Shown: positions 16,257 to 25,441 of the stretch, piece by piece
How the letters are laid out: each line of letters starts with the position of its first letter
Numbering within the stretch: position 1 is the stretch's first letter
DNA from: Pyrinomonadaceae bacterium
GTDB taxonomy: Bacteria > Acidobacteriota > Blastocatellia > Pyrinomonadales > Pyrinomonadaceae
Direction: 5' to 3'
Length of the DNA stretch: 43,786 nt
Assembly (NCBI GenBank): GCA_030838445.1
Contig: JAUZFQ010000251.1
Span: forward strand, 1 to 43,786
The notes under the pieces: generated by a model
Told to the model about the DNA's origin: nothing
Databases searched by the model: none
Seen by the model: the letters and a program-made list of their open reading frames with translations, nothing else
Made by a program: the position numbers and the translations under genes

Positions 16257-16823
16257 ATGCCCGTCGCACGTTGGTTTCTCGCGATCACCGCGCTACTCGT
16301 TTTCATTCTGGTCGTCCCCCCGACGGTCAGGCGTTACTTCACGACGCCCGGCCTGTCCGTCAGGCAGTACGGGGTTGTCAGTCGAAATTTCAGCGAGCAA
16401 AAAATCACTATCCCCGACAAGCCTTACAACGATCTGACGGACGGCGGCATACAGGCCAAGTTAAGCCTCTCGACCAACTTGTTTCAGATCGCGTTGCTCG
16501 TGACCGCTGCACTGGCCGGGTTGCTGATCGCGAAGGATAACGTGGCGGGCTTCGTGTTGGGCGAAGCGCCCGAACTCATCATGTTCGGTTGCGCCGGTCT
16601 ATTACTCATGCTGTCGTTCGTGTCGCACTTCATCTATCTCAACGAAGTCTCGTATCTGTATTTCCTCGCCGGGAAGTTGCACGAAGCGACAAGCCCCTCC
16701 ATGCCCGACATTTCCGACAGCAACGTGAACTTCCTTTTTGTTTACCAGTTCCAGTACCTCGTGTCAGGCGTCTTGCTTGCCGCTTTCACTTTTCTCAGCG
16801 CCCACGTCCTCAAAAGGAGGTAA
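16257..16823 (+). CDS. Four-helix membrane protein of unknown function
   Basis: Predicted inner-membrane protein of 188 aa starting MPVARWFLAI. I chose the ATG at 16257 because AAAGAGG lies 6 nt before it; an in-frame TTG two codons earlier is less likely. Four hydrophobic segments are visible: RWFLAITALLVFILVV, LFQIALLVTAALAGLLIA, LIMFGCAGLLLMLSFVSHFI and YLVSGVLLAAFTFLSAHVL. The loop after the first helix is polar and long. No family is recognised. Its last codons overlap the ribosome binding site of the next gene: the TAA stop is inside AGGAGGTAA. The two are therefore almost certainly one translationally coupled operon. Confidence 0.8.
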   Translation: MPVARWFLAITALLVFILVVPPTVRRYFTTPGLSVRQYGVVSRNFSEQKITIPDKPYNDLTDGGIQAKLSLSTNLFQIALLVTAALAGLLIAKDNVAGFVLGEAPELIMFGCAGLLLMLSFVSHFIYLNEVSYLYFLAGKLHEATSPSMPDISDSNVNFLFVYQFQYLVSGVLLAAFTFLSAHVLKRR

Positions 16824-16829
16824 CAGAAC

Positions 16830-17573
16830 ATGAAAATTCTAGTTCTGTTCGTTCTCTTCGCCATGCTCTTGACTGAAAATGCTTATGGTCAGGGTGGGCA
16901 TCCCCCTGCCCGGCCGATGCCTCCACCCCCGGCGGCAACACTTCCCCCCCAGCCGTTCCCTCAGCCATCGGCGGCGATACATCCTGCGCCCACCCCGGCG
17001 CAACCTCCCATTCTGATTCCGAGGAGCGCACGCAGTAAGCCGGCAAAGAAACGCAGCGGGTCTATGACGCTTCCGCTTTATTCGTCGGCGGAGGAGATTC
17101 AGGTCATGCGCCCCGACGTTAACGACGCTATGCTTTCCCAAGATATAGCGGCCGTTCAATCTTCACGACTCAGCATCCGGCGCATTTACTTGGAGAAGGG
17201 GTTCAACGCCAGCGAGGCCGACAGCGCGCTGCTCTACGGTTGGAAGCAACTGCGCCTTAAAGTGTTGACGCCGACGACGGCTCTGTCTTCGGAATCGCTC
17301 GTCAACTACGTAAGCGGGTTCGGCAAACTGATAATCAAGACCACGCCGGTCGGGGCGGCCGTCCAGTTGGACTACGACAATCTCTCCCAACTGACGAACG
17401 CCGTCGCGTGGCCTTCGGCGGGCACTTATCGAATAAAACTCAGTCTGGACGGGTATAAGCCAATCGAGGACACCTGCGAGGTGCAGGAAGGAAAGCCGAC
17501 GCTCTTCGAACGGACTCTAAAGCCGGTCAAAAAAAAGCGTGAAAGCCCGGTGAAAAGTAACCGGCCGAAGTAG
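16830..17573 (+). CDS. Secreted protein with proline-rich linker and PEGA-like C-terminal domain
   Basis: Protein of 247 aa. A signal peptide ends near ENAYGQ (residue 21). A proline-rich low-complexity linker runs from about 25 to 66, followed by a basic stretch SKPAKKR. The middle part (about 75-165) is not recognised. The C-terminal segment from KLIIKTTPVGAAVQLDYD to YRIKLSLDGYKPIED has the pattern of a PEGA domain, a small surface-associated beta domain (GxVxVxSxPxGAxVxxDG). It ends in a Lys/Arg-rich tail. AGGAGGT lies 9 nt before the ATG. It is coupled to the membrane protein upstream, so the two probably act together at the envelope. Function unknown. Confidence 0.8.
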   Translation: MKILVLFVLFAMLLTENAYGQGGHPPARPMPPPPAATLPPQPFPQPSAAIHPAPTPAQPPILIPRSARSKPAKKRSGSMTLPLYSSAEEIQVMRPDVNDAMLSQDIAAVQSSRLSIRRIYLEKGFNASEADSALLYGWKQLRLKVLTPTTALSSESLVNYVSGFGKLIIKTTPVGAAVQLDYDNLSQLTNAVAWPSAGTYRIKLSLDGYKPIEDTCEVQEGKPTLFERTLKPVKKKRESPVKSNRPK

Positions 17574-17602
17574 GTCAAGGGGAAGAGGAAAGGAAAAGGA
17601 GC

Positions 17603-17708
17603 AAGGGGTAAAGGGGAAAGGTTAAAATGGAAAGCGGGCGCAGCGATCAAGTGCTGCGCCCCGCTGTTTTGTCTTCTACCTTTACCCCTTCCCCTTTACC
17701 CCTTCCCC
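17603..17708. repeat. Purine-arm inverted repeat with terminator hairpin at centre
   Basis: A purine-rich left arm (17603-17625, built from ggggtaaa and ggggaaa) faces a pyrimidine-rich right arm (17679-17708, ccctttacccc units). Between them agcgggcgcagc (17633-17644) pairs with gctgcgccccgct (17653-17665, one bulge), followed by gttttgtctt. It separates convergent genes and probably terminates both. The left-arm 23-mer recurs exactly at 35248-35270. Confidence 0.75.
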
Positions 17709-17712
17709 ATCC

Positions 17713-20700
17713 TTACTGTGTTTGGAGTTTTTGGACGGCGACCATCGCTTGCGCGAGTTCGAGGCGGGTGAGCGGGGCTTGCGGGCGGAAGTTGGAATTA
17801 GTGGTCGTGAGCAGCCCGCGCGAGATGGCGACGCGCACGTAGCCGCGCAGCGCGGAGGGGATCAAGCCGGCGTCGAAGAGCGTCGTCAGCGGAAGGCTCT
17901 GCGATGACTCGGCCTCGGCTTGCAGCCCTGCGGCGCGGACGAGTGCGACCGCCGCTGTGAGGCGACCGGCCGCGTCGTTCGGCGAGAACACGCCGCCGCG
18001 CTCCACGTCCAAGAAGAGCGCGCCCCCCGGCGCGTTCTGCACGCTCTCGACAAACAGCGACGCGTCGTTGCGCACGTCGCGGTAGGTGGCCGCGGCGGGC
18101 ACGTACTGCGGCACGCGCGCGCCGAGCACGAGCGCCTCGGCCAGTTCGCCGCGCGTGACGGCCTGCGCGGGGCGGAACTTGTGCCCCGTCGGCGACATCA
18201 CGAACGAGCGGATGTTTTGATAGACGGCCGCGCGCTGCGTCGCCGTGAGCGCGTCAACGTCTCTGACGGGCGCATACTCCGCGCGCGCCACTTCGAGCAC
18301 GCCCGCGAACTGCTGCGGCGTGAGCGCGAGGCCGCCGAGCGTGTTCTTCACCTGAACGCGCCACGCGCCCGCTGTCGGCGCGTTCAAGACGGCGCGCTCG
18401 CGGTTGCCCGTCAGGCCGGGCAAGTTGATGTCGTTCTTGTCGGCCTGCTTGCGGCCGCTCGCGTCGTACAACGCGAAGCCGAGGTCGTTCGCGCTGAGCG
18501 CGCCCCAGCCGATCTGCATCGAGGCCATCAGCGCGTCGGCGGGCATCTCCACGGTGGTCTCGAAGCCCGTCGTGCCGGGGTTGACCGTGCCGGAAATCTC
18601 GCGCAGCGGGTCAGTGACGAAACGCACCTGCCCGCGGTTGAGCGTCGCGCGGAAGTTGCCGAGCTTGCGTTGCGGGAAGGCCGACTCAAGGACGGCCGCG
18701 TGCGTGTTGAGCATCCCCGCGCCGACTTCGTGTGTGTAGTAAGCGGAGAGCGGCGTCGCCGTGCGTTGCAGGATGTCGCGCACCTCTGCGGGCGAAAGTT
18801 TCGGGTTGGCTTCGAGCATCAGCGCAATCGCCCCGGCCACCTGCGGCGCGGAAAACGAAGTGCCGCTCGCCGTCGTGTAGAACGGCACGTTGCCCGGTGC
18901 GATGTTGGTGTCGCCGTTGAAGCCGATGCCTTCGACGCCCGTCACGCTCACGCCGCTCGAACGCAGACTGACGACGCGCACGCCCGGTGCGACGAGCGTC
19001 GGTCGGAAGAGTTGGCTGGCGAAATCGCCGCGCGAGGAGAAGTCCGCTAGGCGTCCTTTGAAGTCGGTCGCGCCGACGGAGACGACCCACGGCGCGACGG
19101 CGTAAGGGTTCAAAGTGTGCCAGCCCGCGCCCGTGTTGCCCGCCGAGAAGACGACGTTGACGCCCCGCTCCGTGAGCATCTTCGTAGCGACGTTCACAGG
19201 GTCGTTGACATCGAACAAGGTGTTCGCCGAGAAGCTGCAATTGACGACGCGGACGCCCAGGGAAGCGCCGCGCTCCAACAGGTAGTCGAGTCCGTTGAGG
19301 ACGAAGACGAGGTTGAGATCGCCCGCGCTCATGCCGACGAGACGCGCGCCCGGAGCGACGCCCGTGTACTGCCCGCCGGACTTCAAACCGCTTCCGCCGA
19401 TGACGCCCGCGACGAACGTGCCGTGGCCGTAGACCTGATCCGTGTTCGGCAAATTCTCGACGTTCACGGGATAGTTGAAGCCGACGCTTGCGCTCTGCAC
19501 GTCTGCGAGTTTGACGTTCTGCGCGACGCGCCCGGAGAGGTCGCCGTGCGTCGCGTCGAGTCCCGTGTCGAGCACCGCGACCGTGACGCCACGCCCGCTC
19601 AGAGGCGTGCCCGCGTTGTTGCGCACCACGTCGGCGTCGCGTCGCGCGCGTTCCACGCCTGTTACTCCTTGCGCCGGGTCGGCCGTCAGTTGCAGCGTGC
19701 GGTTGCGGTAGATGGAGCGCACGTTCGGCAGTCGCGAGAGGGCGATGATCTGATCGGGGTTGGCCGAGATGTAGACGGCGGGCAGGACGTGGAAGCGCGT
19801 GCCGCCGAGGATGCCGATGCGTTGCAAATCCGAGAAGTCGCGCTCGGCGGGCAGTTGGTGATAGACGACGACGGCGTTGATGTTGCTGTCGTCGGTCGCC
19901 TGATTCGCTTGATTCAAAAGTAACGCGAGTTCGGGGTCAACGCTCTGCAAGCCGACCTGCTGGCGCGACGCGCTCGCGGCCGTGGAGATGCCCGTGGGTG
20001 TGTTGACGGTGATGCGTTCGGCTGAGACGACGGCGAGGTTGTCCGCGCCGGAGGCCGTGATGCCGTCAACTTTCGAGATCGAGATGCCGTTCGGCGCGAC
20101 GTTAGAGAACTGACCGTCCGCGCCCCTGAGCGTCACGGCGTCGGCGGTCGAGACGAGTATGCCGTCCGCGCCCGACGCGGTAATGCCGTCGGCAGTGGAG
20201 ACAAGAATACCGTCTGCGCCGGAGGCCGTGATGCCGTTCGCGCCGATGGCGGTCAGGCCGTTGGCGGTCGAGATGGTGATGCCGTTCGGGTTGGTGATGA
20301 TGATGGAGTCGGCGCGTTGCTGCGTGCCGTCGGCGGTGGAGACGAGTATGCCGTCCGCGCCGGAAGCGGTGATGCCGTCCGCGCCCGATGCGGTGATGCC
20401 TGTCGGCTTGACGGCGACGACGCTGTTCGTGCTCGGATAGGCCACGCCGTCCGCGCCCGACGCGGTGATGCCGTCCGCGCCGGAGGCCACAATGCCGTCA
20501 GCCCCGGAAGCGGTGATCCCGTCAGCCCCGGAAGCGGTAATGCCGTCCGCGCCCGACGCGGTGATGCCGTTGACGCCGAACGTGAGCACGCCGTCTGCGC
20601 CGGAGGCGGTGATGCCGTTCGCGCCGATGTAGTTGATGCCGTCCGCGCCTGAGGCGGTGATGCCGTCGCCGGTGGCGATGGTGATCCCGGCGTTGACCGA

Positions 20701-20772
20701 ACCGAGCAGGAGCACGAGCGCGAGGGAGACGGCGGTCGCCTGTCGGGTTTTTCTCAAAACTATATTCATCAT
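17713..20772 (-). CDS. Secreted S8 subtilase with 28 octapeptide repeats and SLH-like C-terminus
   Basis: Predicted secreted serine protease of 1019 aa. The start is placed at the ATG at 20772 (MMNIVLRKTR) because a signal peptide follows at once, ending near SVNA (28); the frame extends 50 codons upstream but that part does not look like protein. Residues 38-261 are 28 units of about eight residues, ten of them exactly ITASGADG. Then come an I9-like prodomain (about 285-360) and the S8 domain with D402 (AVLDTGLD), H450 (GHGTFVAG) and S639 (GTSFSAPQVAG). SLH-like repeats fill the C-terminus (FRPAQAVTRGELAEAL, FRPQAPLTRLELAQAM). It is the second subtilase of the window and lies downstream of the BTAD regulator gene, 195 bp away on the same strand. 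The repeat domain is absent from the subtilase at 3727-6255. Confidence 0.92.
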   Translation of the reverse strand: MMNIVLRKTRQATAVSLALVLLLGSVNAGITIATGDGITASGADGINYIGANGITASGADGVLTFGVNGITASGADGITASGADGITASGADGIVASGADGITASGADGVAYPSTNSVVAVKPTGITASGADGITASGADGILVSTADGTQQRADSIIITNPNGITISTANGLTAIGANGITASGADGILVSTADGITASGADGILVSTADAVTLRGADGQFSNVAPNGISISKVDGITASGADNLAVVSAERITVNTPTGISTAASASRQQVGLQSVDPELALLLNQANQATDDSNINAVVVYHQLPAERDFSDLQRIGILGGTRFHVLPAVYISANPDQIIALSRLPNVRSIYRNRTLQLTADPAQGVTGVERARRDADVVRNNAGTPLSGRGVTVAVLDTGLDATHGDLSGRVAQNVKLADVQSASVGFNYPVNVENLPNTDQVYGHGTFVAGVIGGSGLKSGGQYTGVAPGARLVGMSAGDLNLVFVLNGLDYLLERGASLGVRVVNCSFSANTLFDVNDPVNVATKMLTERGVNVVFSAGNTGAGWHTLNPYAVAPWVVSVGATDFKGRLADFSSRGDFASQLFRPTLVAPGVRVVSLRSSGVSVTGVEGIGFNGDTNIAPGNVPFYTTASGTSFSAPQVAGAIALMLEANPKLSPAEVRDILQRTATPLSAYYTHEVGAGMLNTHAAVLESAFPQRKLGNFRATLNRGQVRFVTDPLREISGTVNPGTTGFETTVEMPADALMASMQIGWGALSANDLGFALYDASGRKQADKNDINLPGLTGNRERAVLNAPTAGAWRVQVKNTLGGLALTPQQFAGVLEVARAEYAPVRDVDALTATQRAAVYQNIRSFVMSPTGHKFRPAQAVTRGELAEALVLGARVPQYVPAAATYRDVRNDASLFVESVQNAPGGALFLDVERGGVFSPNDAAGRLTAAVALVRAAGLQAEAESSQSLPLTTLFDAGLIPSALRGYVRVAISRGLLTTTNSNFRPQAPLTRLELAQAMVAVQKLQTQ
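19990..20661. repeat. 24-bp coding repeats for the octapeptide array
   Basis: The DNA encoding residues 38-261 of the subtilase consists of 24-bp units. Most copies differ at third codon positions while the peptide stays the same. Two neighbouring copies near 20499-20546 (gtcagccccggaagcggt) are nearly identical and look recently duplicated. Confidence 0.85.
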
Positions 20773-20967
20773 GTCGTTAAAACACGGACGCCTGACGCTG
20801 CCTAAAGATAATGGCCTGGATGAGTTTGCCCTGCTGCTCGCGCTGGGGGTCGGGCGCACGGCGAGGTAGGAGCACAAAAGTCGGGGAGAGCAAAATAACA
20901 TATGTTCATCCAACTTGACCAAAACGGGTTGTCACATTTTCCTTCTATTTTAAGGCCGCCGCGCAGC

Positions 20968-23900
20968 TCAACTCATCAAGCCCTTAAAAATTTTCTGCGT
21001 CTCGGCCGCCGGTTCGACGCCGAGTTCCTTGCGCAGCACACGCCGCAAGTGTTCGTACTGTTCCTTGACGGCCGCGCGGTTGCCGAGCGCGGCGTGCGCG
21101 CGCATGATCATGCAATGCACGTCTTCGCGGAATTGATCGTCGCCTAAGATTTGCTGTGCCAGTTGGAGCGAGCGCGACCACTCCTCGTTCTTCTGCGCCG
21201 CGACGGCTAACACTTCGAGCATCCGCAAATGCTGCTCGCGGTAATACGAACGCTGCTCGTCAACCCACTCGTCGTAGCTGCCCTGCATGAAGTCGCCGCG
21301 ATAGAAGGCGAGCGCGTCTTCGTAACAGGCGACGTAGCGTGCCTGATCGCCAGCGCGCTTGGCCGTCTCGGCTTCGGCGACGAGGCGGTCGAACTCTTCC
21401 GTGTCAATGCGATAAGAAAATTCCTGATTGAGCAAATAGTCGCTGTCGCGGTAGAGCAAAAAGTTCTGCTTGACGGGCTGATTGCTGTTCAGGGCTTTGC
21501 GTATGTGCGAGACGGTGGGGTGGAAGTTTTTCTCCACGGCGTCGAAATCGGCCTCGCCCCAGAAGGTGTCGATGATGGTGTCTTTGGAGGCGCGGCGGTG
21601 GCGGCGCGAGGCGATGAAGCACAGGATGTCGCGCGCTCGCTTGGTCGTCCACGCGTCGGCGGCGAGCGGGCGCGCCGGGTCGCGGAAGACTTCGACGGGG
21701 CCGAGCATGTTGAGCGTCAAATCGGCGGCGGGCTTCGGCGGCACCAGTTGGACGGCAGCGACTTGCGTCATCTCGACGACGCGCGTCACATTAGTTGTCG
21801 CCGTCGTCGTCTGCGGTTGTTGTTGCTGCGTCTGCGCGCCGGGTTGCGCGAGTTGTAAGCCCTGGCGTATGTCGGGCGGGAGGAGCGCGGCGGCGTCGGG
21901 CGCGGCGAAGAGTTGCGGGTGGTGCGCGACCTCGCGGCGCAGCCAGTAGTCGTAGTCGTAGCGCGCGGCCAGATCGAGCGCGCGGCGCAGGCGTTCGACC
22001 ACCTCGTTCTCTTTCCCCTCGGAGAGCGCGCAGGAGGCGAGCGCGAGCGCGGCCTGCGCTTCGTAGTAGTGCAAGCCGTGCGTGTGGAAATAGGAGAGCG
22101 CGCTTTCGAGTTCGGCGCGCGCTGCCGCCGTGTCGCCGAGCGCGGCGACGACGCGCGCGTGCGAGAGCGTGGCCGTCTGCAAAGCCATCTCGTCTTTGAC
22201 GGCGGCGCGCGCGGCGATGAGACGTTCGAGTTGACCTTTCGCTGCGGTCGCGTCGCCGAGTTGCAGACTGAGCAGAGCTTGCTCGTCCCACAACTCCGCG
22301 CGCGAAGGATCAACTCCGGCCTCTTCGTAAGTGCGCGCGGCGTGGTTGTAGAACTCGACGGCGCGCGCCGCATCGTTGCGTTCGCGGTAGAGGTTGCCGT
22401 AGGTCTCGAAGGCTTCGGCGCGTTGCGCGACGAGGTTGAAGAGTTGGCAACGTTCGAGCGCGCTGTCGAGGTGTTGCTCGCACGCTTCGAGATCGCCGCG
22501 GTAGAGATGGCAGCGCGCGAGGTTCAAATAAGCCCACGCCTCCTGCGGCACGGGCGGCGCGTTGCCGTTGTCGCGCAGCATCCGTCGCAGCCAGCGCATC
22601 GCCTCGGAGAAGTCGCCGCGAATCATCGCGGGCAGTCCGAGGTTGTGCGCGATGAGATGCATGTAGTGGGTGTCGTGCTGCTCCTCTGCGAGTTGGAGCG
22701 CGGCGCGAAACTCACCCTCGGCCGCCGCCCATTCGGTCAGCGCGAAGTAACACAGGCCGCGCGTGTTGCCGCACTTGATGCGCACGCTCGACTGTTCGCC
22801 GACGAGTTCGAGCGCGCGGTCGAGGTAGGTGAACGCGCCCGCGCAATCGCCGCGACGGCGGGCGATGGTGGCGAGCGAGTGGAGCGCTTCGGCCTCGCCG
22901 TCGGCGTCGCCGCGCGCGTTGAGAAGCGTGGCGGCGCGGCGGAAAAGCGTCTGCGAAGTTTCGTACTCGCCGCGCAGGCGCGCGACTTCGGCGCGGTGAA
23001 AGAGTGCGCGCGGGTGCGCTTCGATGGCCGACTCGGGGATGGCCTCGACGAACGTGATGAGCGACGTGAACGCGCCCGTCGCGATCCACTCCTGCCCCTT
23101 GTTGGCGATGATGATGGCGGCGCGCCCGAAGTCTTCGGCCGCGAGCAGGTGGCGGATGGCCTGCTCCCATTGCTTGCGCTCGACGAAGAACTCGGCGTAA
23201 CGCGCGTGCTCGCGCGCCACTCCGGCCTGCCCGATGTCGGAGCGCAAACGGCGTTGCAGAAAATCCTTGAACAGCGGATGCAGGCGATACTCTTCGCCGC
23301 GCCCGTCGCTGCCCGCCACGGTCATAAACACGTTGCGGCGCACGAGCGCGGGCAGCAGTTGCGCGCAACTGCCGTCGGGGAAGAGGCGACTACAGATGTC
23401 GGCCTCGACGCGTTCAAGGAGCGAGATGCGCAGGAGCAAACTTTGCGCGTCGGCCGCTTCGTCGGCGAACACCTCTTCGGCGAAGTAGTCGAAGATGTCG
23501 AGTTCGGACTGGCGGAGAATCTCGGAGAGGTCTGGACGCGGGGCGGCCTCGCCTTCGCGCCCGCCGCGCGCAAGCGCCTGACGCTGCGCGACCTGACGGA
23601 TGAGTTGCAGCGCGGTGATCCAACCGTGCGTGCGTTCGCGATATTCGGCGAGTTGTTCGGGCGTCAGTTCGAGATCGAAGACCTTGCGGAAAAGTTCCTG
23701 CGTCTCCTCGTCGGTGAAGAGGAGTTCGGCGCGGTCAATGATCGTGAGTTCGTTGTGGGCGCGCAGGCGCGCGAGGGCGAGCGGCGGCACGTCGCGCGAG
23801 ATGATGATGATGTGCAGCACGTCCGGCAGGTACGCGAGCAAACGATCAACGACGCGGTGGACGGCCGTGTCCGTGCCGAGGTGGTGATAGTCGTCGAGGA

Positions 23901-24384
23901 CGAAGATGAGTTGCTGATCAACGAGGTCGAGCACTTCGTTGAGGAACACGTCAACGGCGCGTTCGGGTTGCTCGGCGAGTTCGGCGGCCGACTGCTGCAT
24001 GTACGAGAGCGTGGCCGCGCCGAACTCGGGGACAACCTGTTTGATGCCGTGCGTGAGGTAGCCGAGGAAGACGAAGGGGTCTGCATCGGTGCGGTCGAGT
24101 TGATACCAGACGAAGGGGCGCGCGTGGGTGCGTACGAAGTCGGCGACGAGCGTGGTCTTGCCGGAACCGGCGTTGGCGGCGACGAGCGTGACGGGGTGCG
24201 CGAGGTTCGACGAGAGACGCTCCATCAGGCGCGGGCGTTGCAGCAGCGCGGGCGTGGGGCGCGGCGGGAGGAGCTTGGTGCGGAGGAAGAAGGCGGGCGT
24301 CGCCAAGCCCCCGGTCGTCGCTCCCGTAAGCGGCGGCAGCGGGGAAGTCTGTAGCCTGCCCTGACGATGCGGCCTGTTGCTCAT
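20968..24384 (-). CDS. MalT-like STAND ATPase regulator with C-terminal winged helix and BTAD domain
   Basis: Transcription regulator of 1138 aa from the ATG at 24384 (MSNRPHRQGR, GGGGGG just before); an in-frame TTG at 24432 is an alternative. Order of parts: P-loop ATPase with Walker A NAGSGKTTL (71-79) and Walker B IFVLDDYHHL, as in MalT; then TPR-like repeats for several hundred residues (about 400-860); then an OmpR-type winged helix (about 889-985, with DTFWGEADFD and FHPTVSHIRKALN); then a BTAD all-helical domain to the end (ELGVEPAAETQKIF). MalT itself ends in a LuxR helix-turn-helix, so this is a different DNA-binding module, as in SARP/AfsR-type regulators but placed C-terminally. 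It probably senses a ligand through the STAND/TPR part. It lies 223 bp after the truncated STAND gene. The 11-bp repeat promoters of this window suit its DNA-binding domain; that match is inferred. Confidence 0.92.
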   Translation of the reverse strand: MSNRPHRQGRLQTSPLPPLTGATTGGLATPAFFLRTKLLPPRPTPALLQRPRLMERLSSNLAHPVTLVAANAGSGKTTLVADFVRTHARPFVWYQLDRTDADPFVFLGYLTHGIKQVVPEFGAATLSYMQQSAAELAEQPERAVDVFLNEVLDLVDQQLIFVLDDYHHLGTDTAVHRVVDRLLAYLPDVLHIIIISRDVPPLALARLRAHNELTIIDRAELLFTDEETQELFRKVFDLELTPEQLAEYRERTHGWITALQLIRQVAQRQALARGGREGEAAPRPDLSEILRQSELDIFDYFAEEVFADEAADAQSLLLRISLLERVEADICSRLFPDGSCAQLLPALVRRNVFMTVAGSDGRGEEYRLHPLFKDFLQRRLRSDIGQAGVAREHARYAEFFVERKQWEQAIRHLLAAEDFGRAAIIIANKGQEWIATGAFTSLITFVEAIPESAIEAHPRALFHRAEVARLRGEYETSQTLFRRAATLLNARGDADGEAEALHSLATIARRRGDCAGAFTYLDRALELVGEQSSVRIKCGNTRGLCYFALTEWAAAEGEFRAALQLAEEQHDTHYMHLIAHNLGLPAMIRGDFSEAMRWLRRMLRDNGNAPPVPQEAWAYLNLARCHLYRGDLEACEQHLDSALERCQLFNLVAQRAEAFETYGNLYRERNDAARAVEFYNHAARTYEEAGVDPSRAELWDEQALLSLQLGDATAAKGQLERLIAARAAVKDEMALQTATLSHARVVAALGDTAAARAELESALSYFHTHGLHYYEAQAALALASCALSEGKENEVVERLRRALDLAARYDYDYWLRREVAHHPQLFAAPDAAALLPPDIRQGLQLAQPGAQTQQQQPQTTTATTNVTRVVEMTQVAAVQLVPPKPAADLTLNMLGPVEVFRDPARPLAADAWTTKRARDILCFIASRRHRRASKDTIIDTFWGEADFDAVEKNFHPTVSHIRKALNSNQPVKQNFLLYRDSDYLLNQEFSYRIDTEEFDRLVAEAETAKRAGDQARYVACYEDALAFYRGDFMQGSYDEWVDEQRSYYREQHLRMLEVLAVAAQKNEEWSRSLQLAQQILGDDQFREDVHCMIMRAHAALGNRAAVKEQYEHLRRVLRKELGVEPAAETQKIFKGLMS

Positions 24385-24607
24385 CAGCCCCCCGGCGTCC
24401 CCAGCGCGTGTGTCGCTGTTGAGGTCGCCCAAGCGAATTAGAATGTCGGTCGGCGCGTCTGCGGTCGTGGCCTCCGGTCAATCCCTTCACTTGCGCGCGT
24501 GTCGCGCGCGGCCACGTTAGTTTCTAAATTCTTACTCCGTCCGAACCCTCGCGCGCAAGCGCGCGCCGCGTCCGGCGAGACCGACCGGCCTCGCGCCCGC
24601 GCCTCAC

Positions 24608-25441
24608 TCAACCCGCCCTGACGGAAGACTTCTCCGCGTAACCTTTAACGAGCCGCAGACGAGAGTGTGCCGCGCGACTCTCCGCGCCGGAGTTCAACGC
24701 CGCGAGTTGTGACGGCCGCGACTCTTCTACGTTCAACGCTTCGCGGTGCGTGCGCGCCGTGCGGTCGAGTGCGGCGGCGCGCCCCCACGTCTCGGCCAAA
24801 GCCTGCGCGGCGGGCTTCGTCGGCAGCCCGTAACTGTCGAAGAGTTCTTCCGCCTCTGCGAGTGTGAAGGCCATCGCGGATTCGTCAATCACGCGCAGCG
24901 TCTGCTTCGAGCGCATGCGCCAGAGCGGCGCGGGCGGCAGCGTGCGGCCGATTAAAATCATGTGCGCTTCCGCGGGCAGCAGCGGCAGGAGGCGGCCGAA
25001 GAACGGGACGATCCATTCCGCATCATACAACAGGTGCAGATCGTCCACGACGACTAAGAGCGGCTCTTCCGCTTCGAGCATCGTCATCTCGTAGACGAAC
25101 GACTCGGCCAGCAGCGCGGCGTCGGGCATCGCGCCGCTCGAAGACAGGAGCGCGAGCGTCTTGCGCCCGAAGCCGGGGTGCTGGTTGCGCACGGCGGCGA
25201 CGAGGTATTGCAGGAACGTCTGGCGGTCAACCTCCGGCGCGTCAACTTTGTACCACGCGACGCGCCGGTCGCTCTGCCCTGCGAAGTCTGAGGCGAGCAT
25301 GGTCTTGCCCGTGCCCGTGCGCCCGTAAATGACGGTGGACGTGCAACAAGCCATGCTTTCGTCGAGCGCGTCGAGCAGGCGGCGGCGTGAGACGCGCGGC
25401 AACTCCACGGGCGGCGTAATCTTATCGAGGATCAGTCCCAT
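24608..25441 (-). CDS. Truncated MalT-like STAND ATPase without TPR or DNA-binding domain
   Basis: Protein of 277 aa homologous to the ATPase part of the neighbouring regulator: Walker A YGRTGTGKTML (39-49), Walker B LLVVVDDLHLL, then IGRTLPPAPLWRMRSKQTLRV, which parallels the ISRDVPPLALARLRAHNELT stretch of the regulator. Similarity ends near ETWGRAAAL (about 225), where the full-length protein reads HGWITALQL. The last 50 residues look like unrelated, Arg-rich sequence. No TPR or DNA-binding domain follows, and only 223 bp separate it from the regulator. It is either a decayed duplicate or a small ATPase that forms mixed oligomers with the regulator. AAGGAAA precedes the ATG. A two-box repeat promoter lies about 170 nt upstream, and read-through would also express the regulator. 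Confidence 0.75.
   Translation of the reverse strand: MGLILDKITPPVELPRVSRRRLLDALDESMACCTSTVIYGRTGTGKTMLASDFAGQSDRRVAWYKVDAPEVDRQTFLQYLVAAVRNQHPGFGRKTLALLSSSGAMPDAALLAESFVYEMTMLEAEEPLLVVVDDLHLLYDAEWIVPFFGRLLPLLPAEAHMILIGRTLPPAPLWRMRSKQTLRVIDESAMAFTLAEAEELFDSYGLPTKPAAQALAETWGRAAALDRTARTHREALNVEESRPSQLAALNSGAESRAAHSRLRLVKGYAEKSSVRAG

Noticed and set aside
19990-20661. Regular 24-bp repeats resembling a CRISPR array
   Set aside because: The repeats are contiguous, in frame with the subtilase and diverge at silent positions; there are no unique spacers.
20773-20922. N-terminal extension of the subtilase by 50 codons
   Set aside because: The extension puts the signal peptide in the interior and looks non-coding; the ATG at 20772 directly precedes a good signal peptide.
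20773-20967. Repeat-type promoter upstream of the second subtilase
   Set aside because: One GTCAAG followed by TATGTT at a similar distance is present, but there is no second box 11 bp away.
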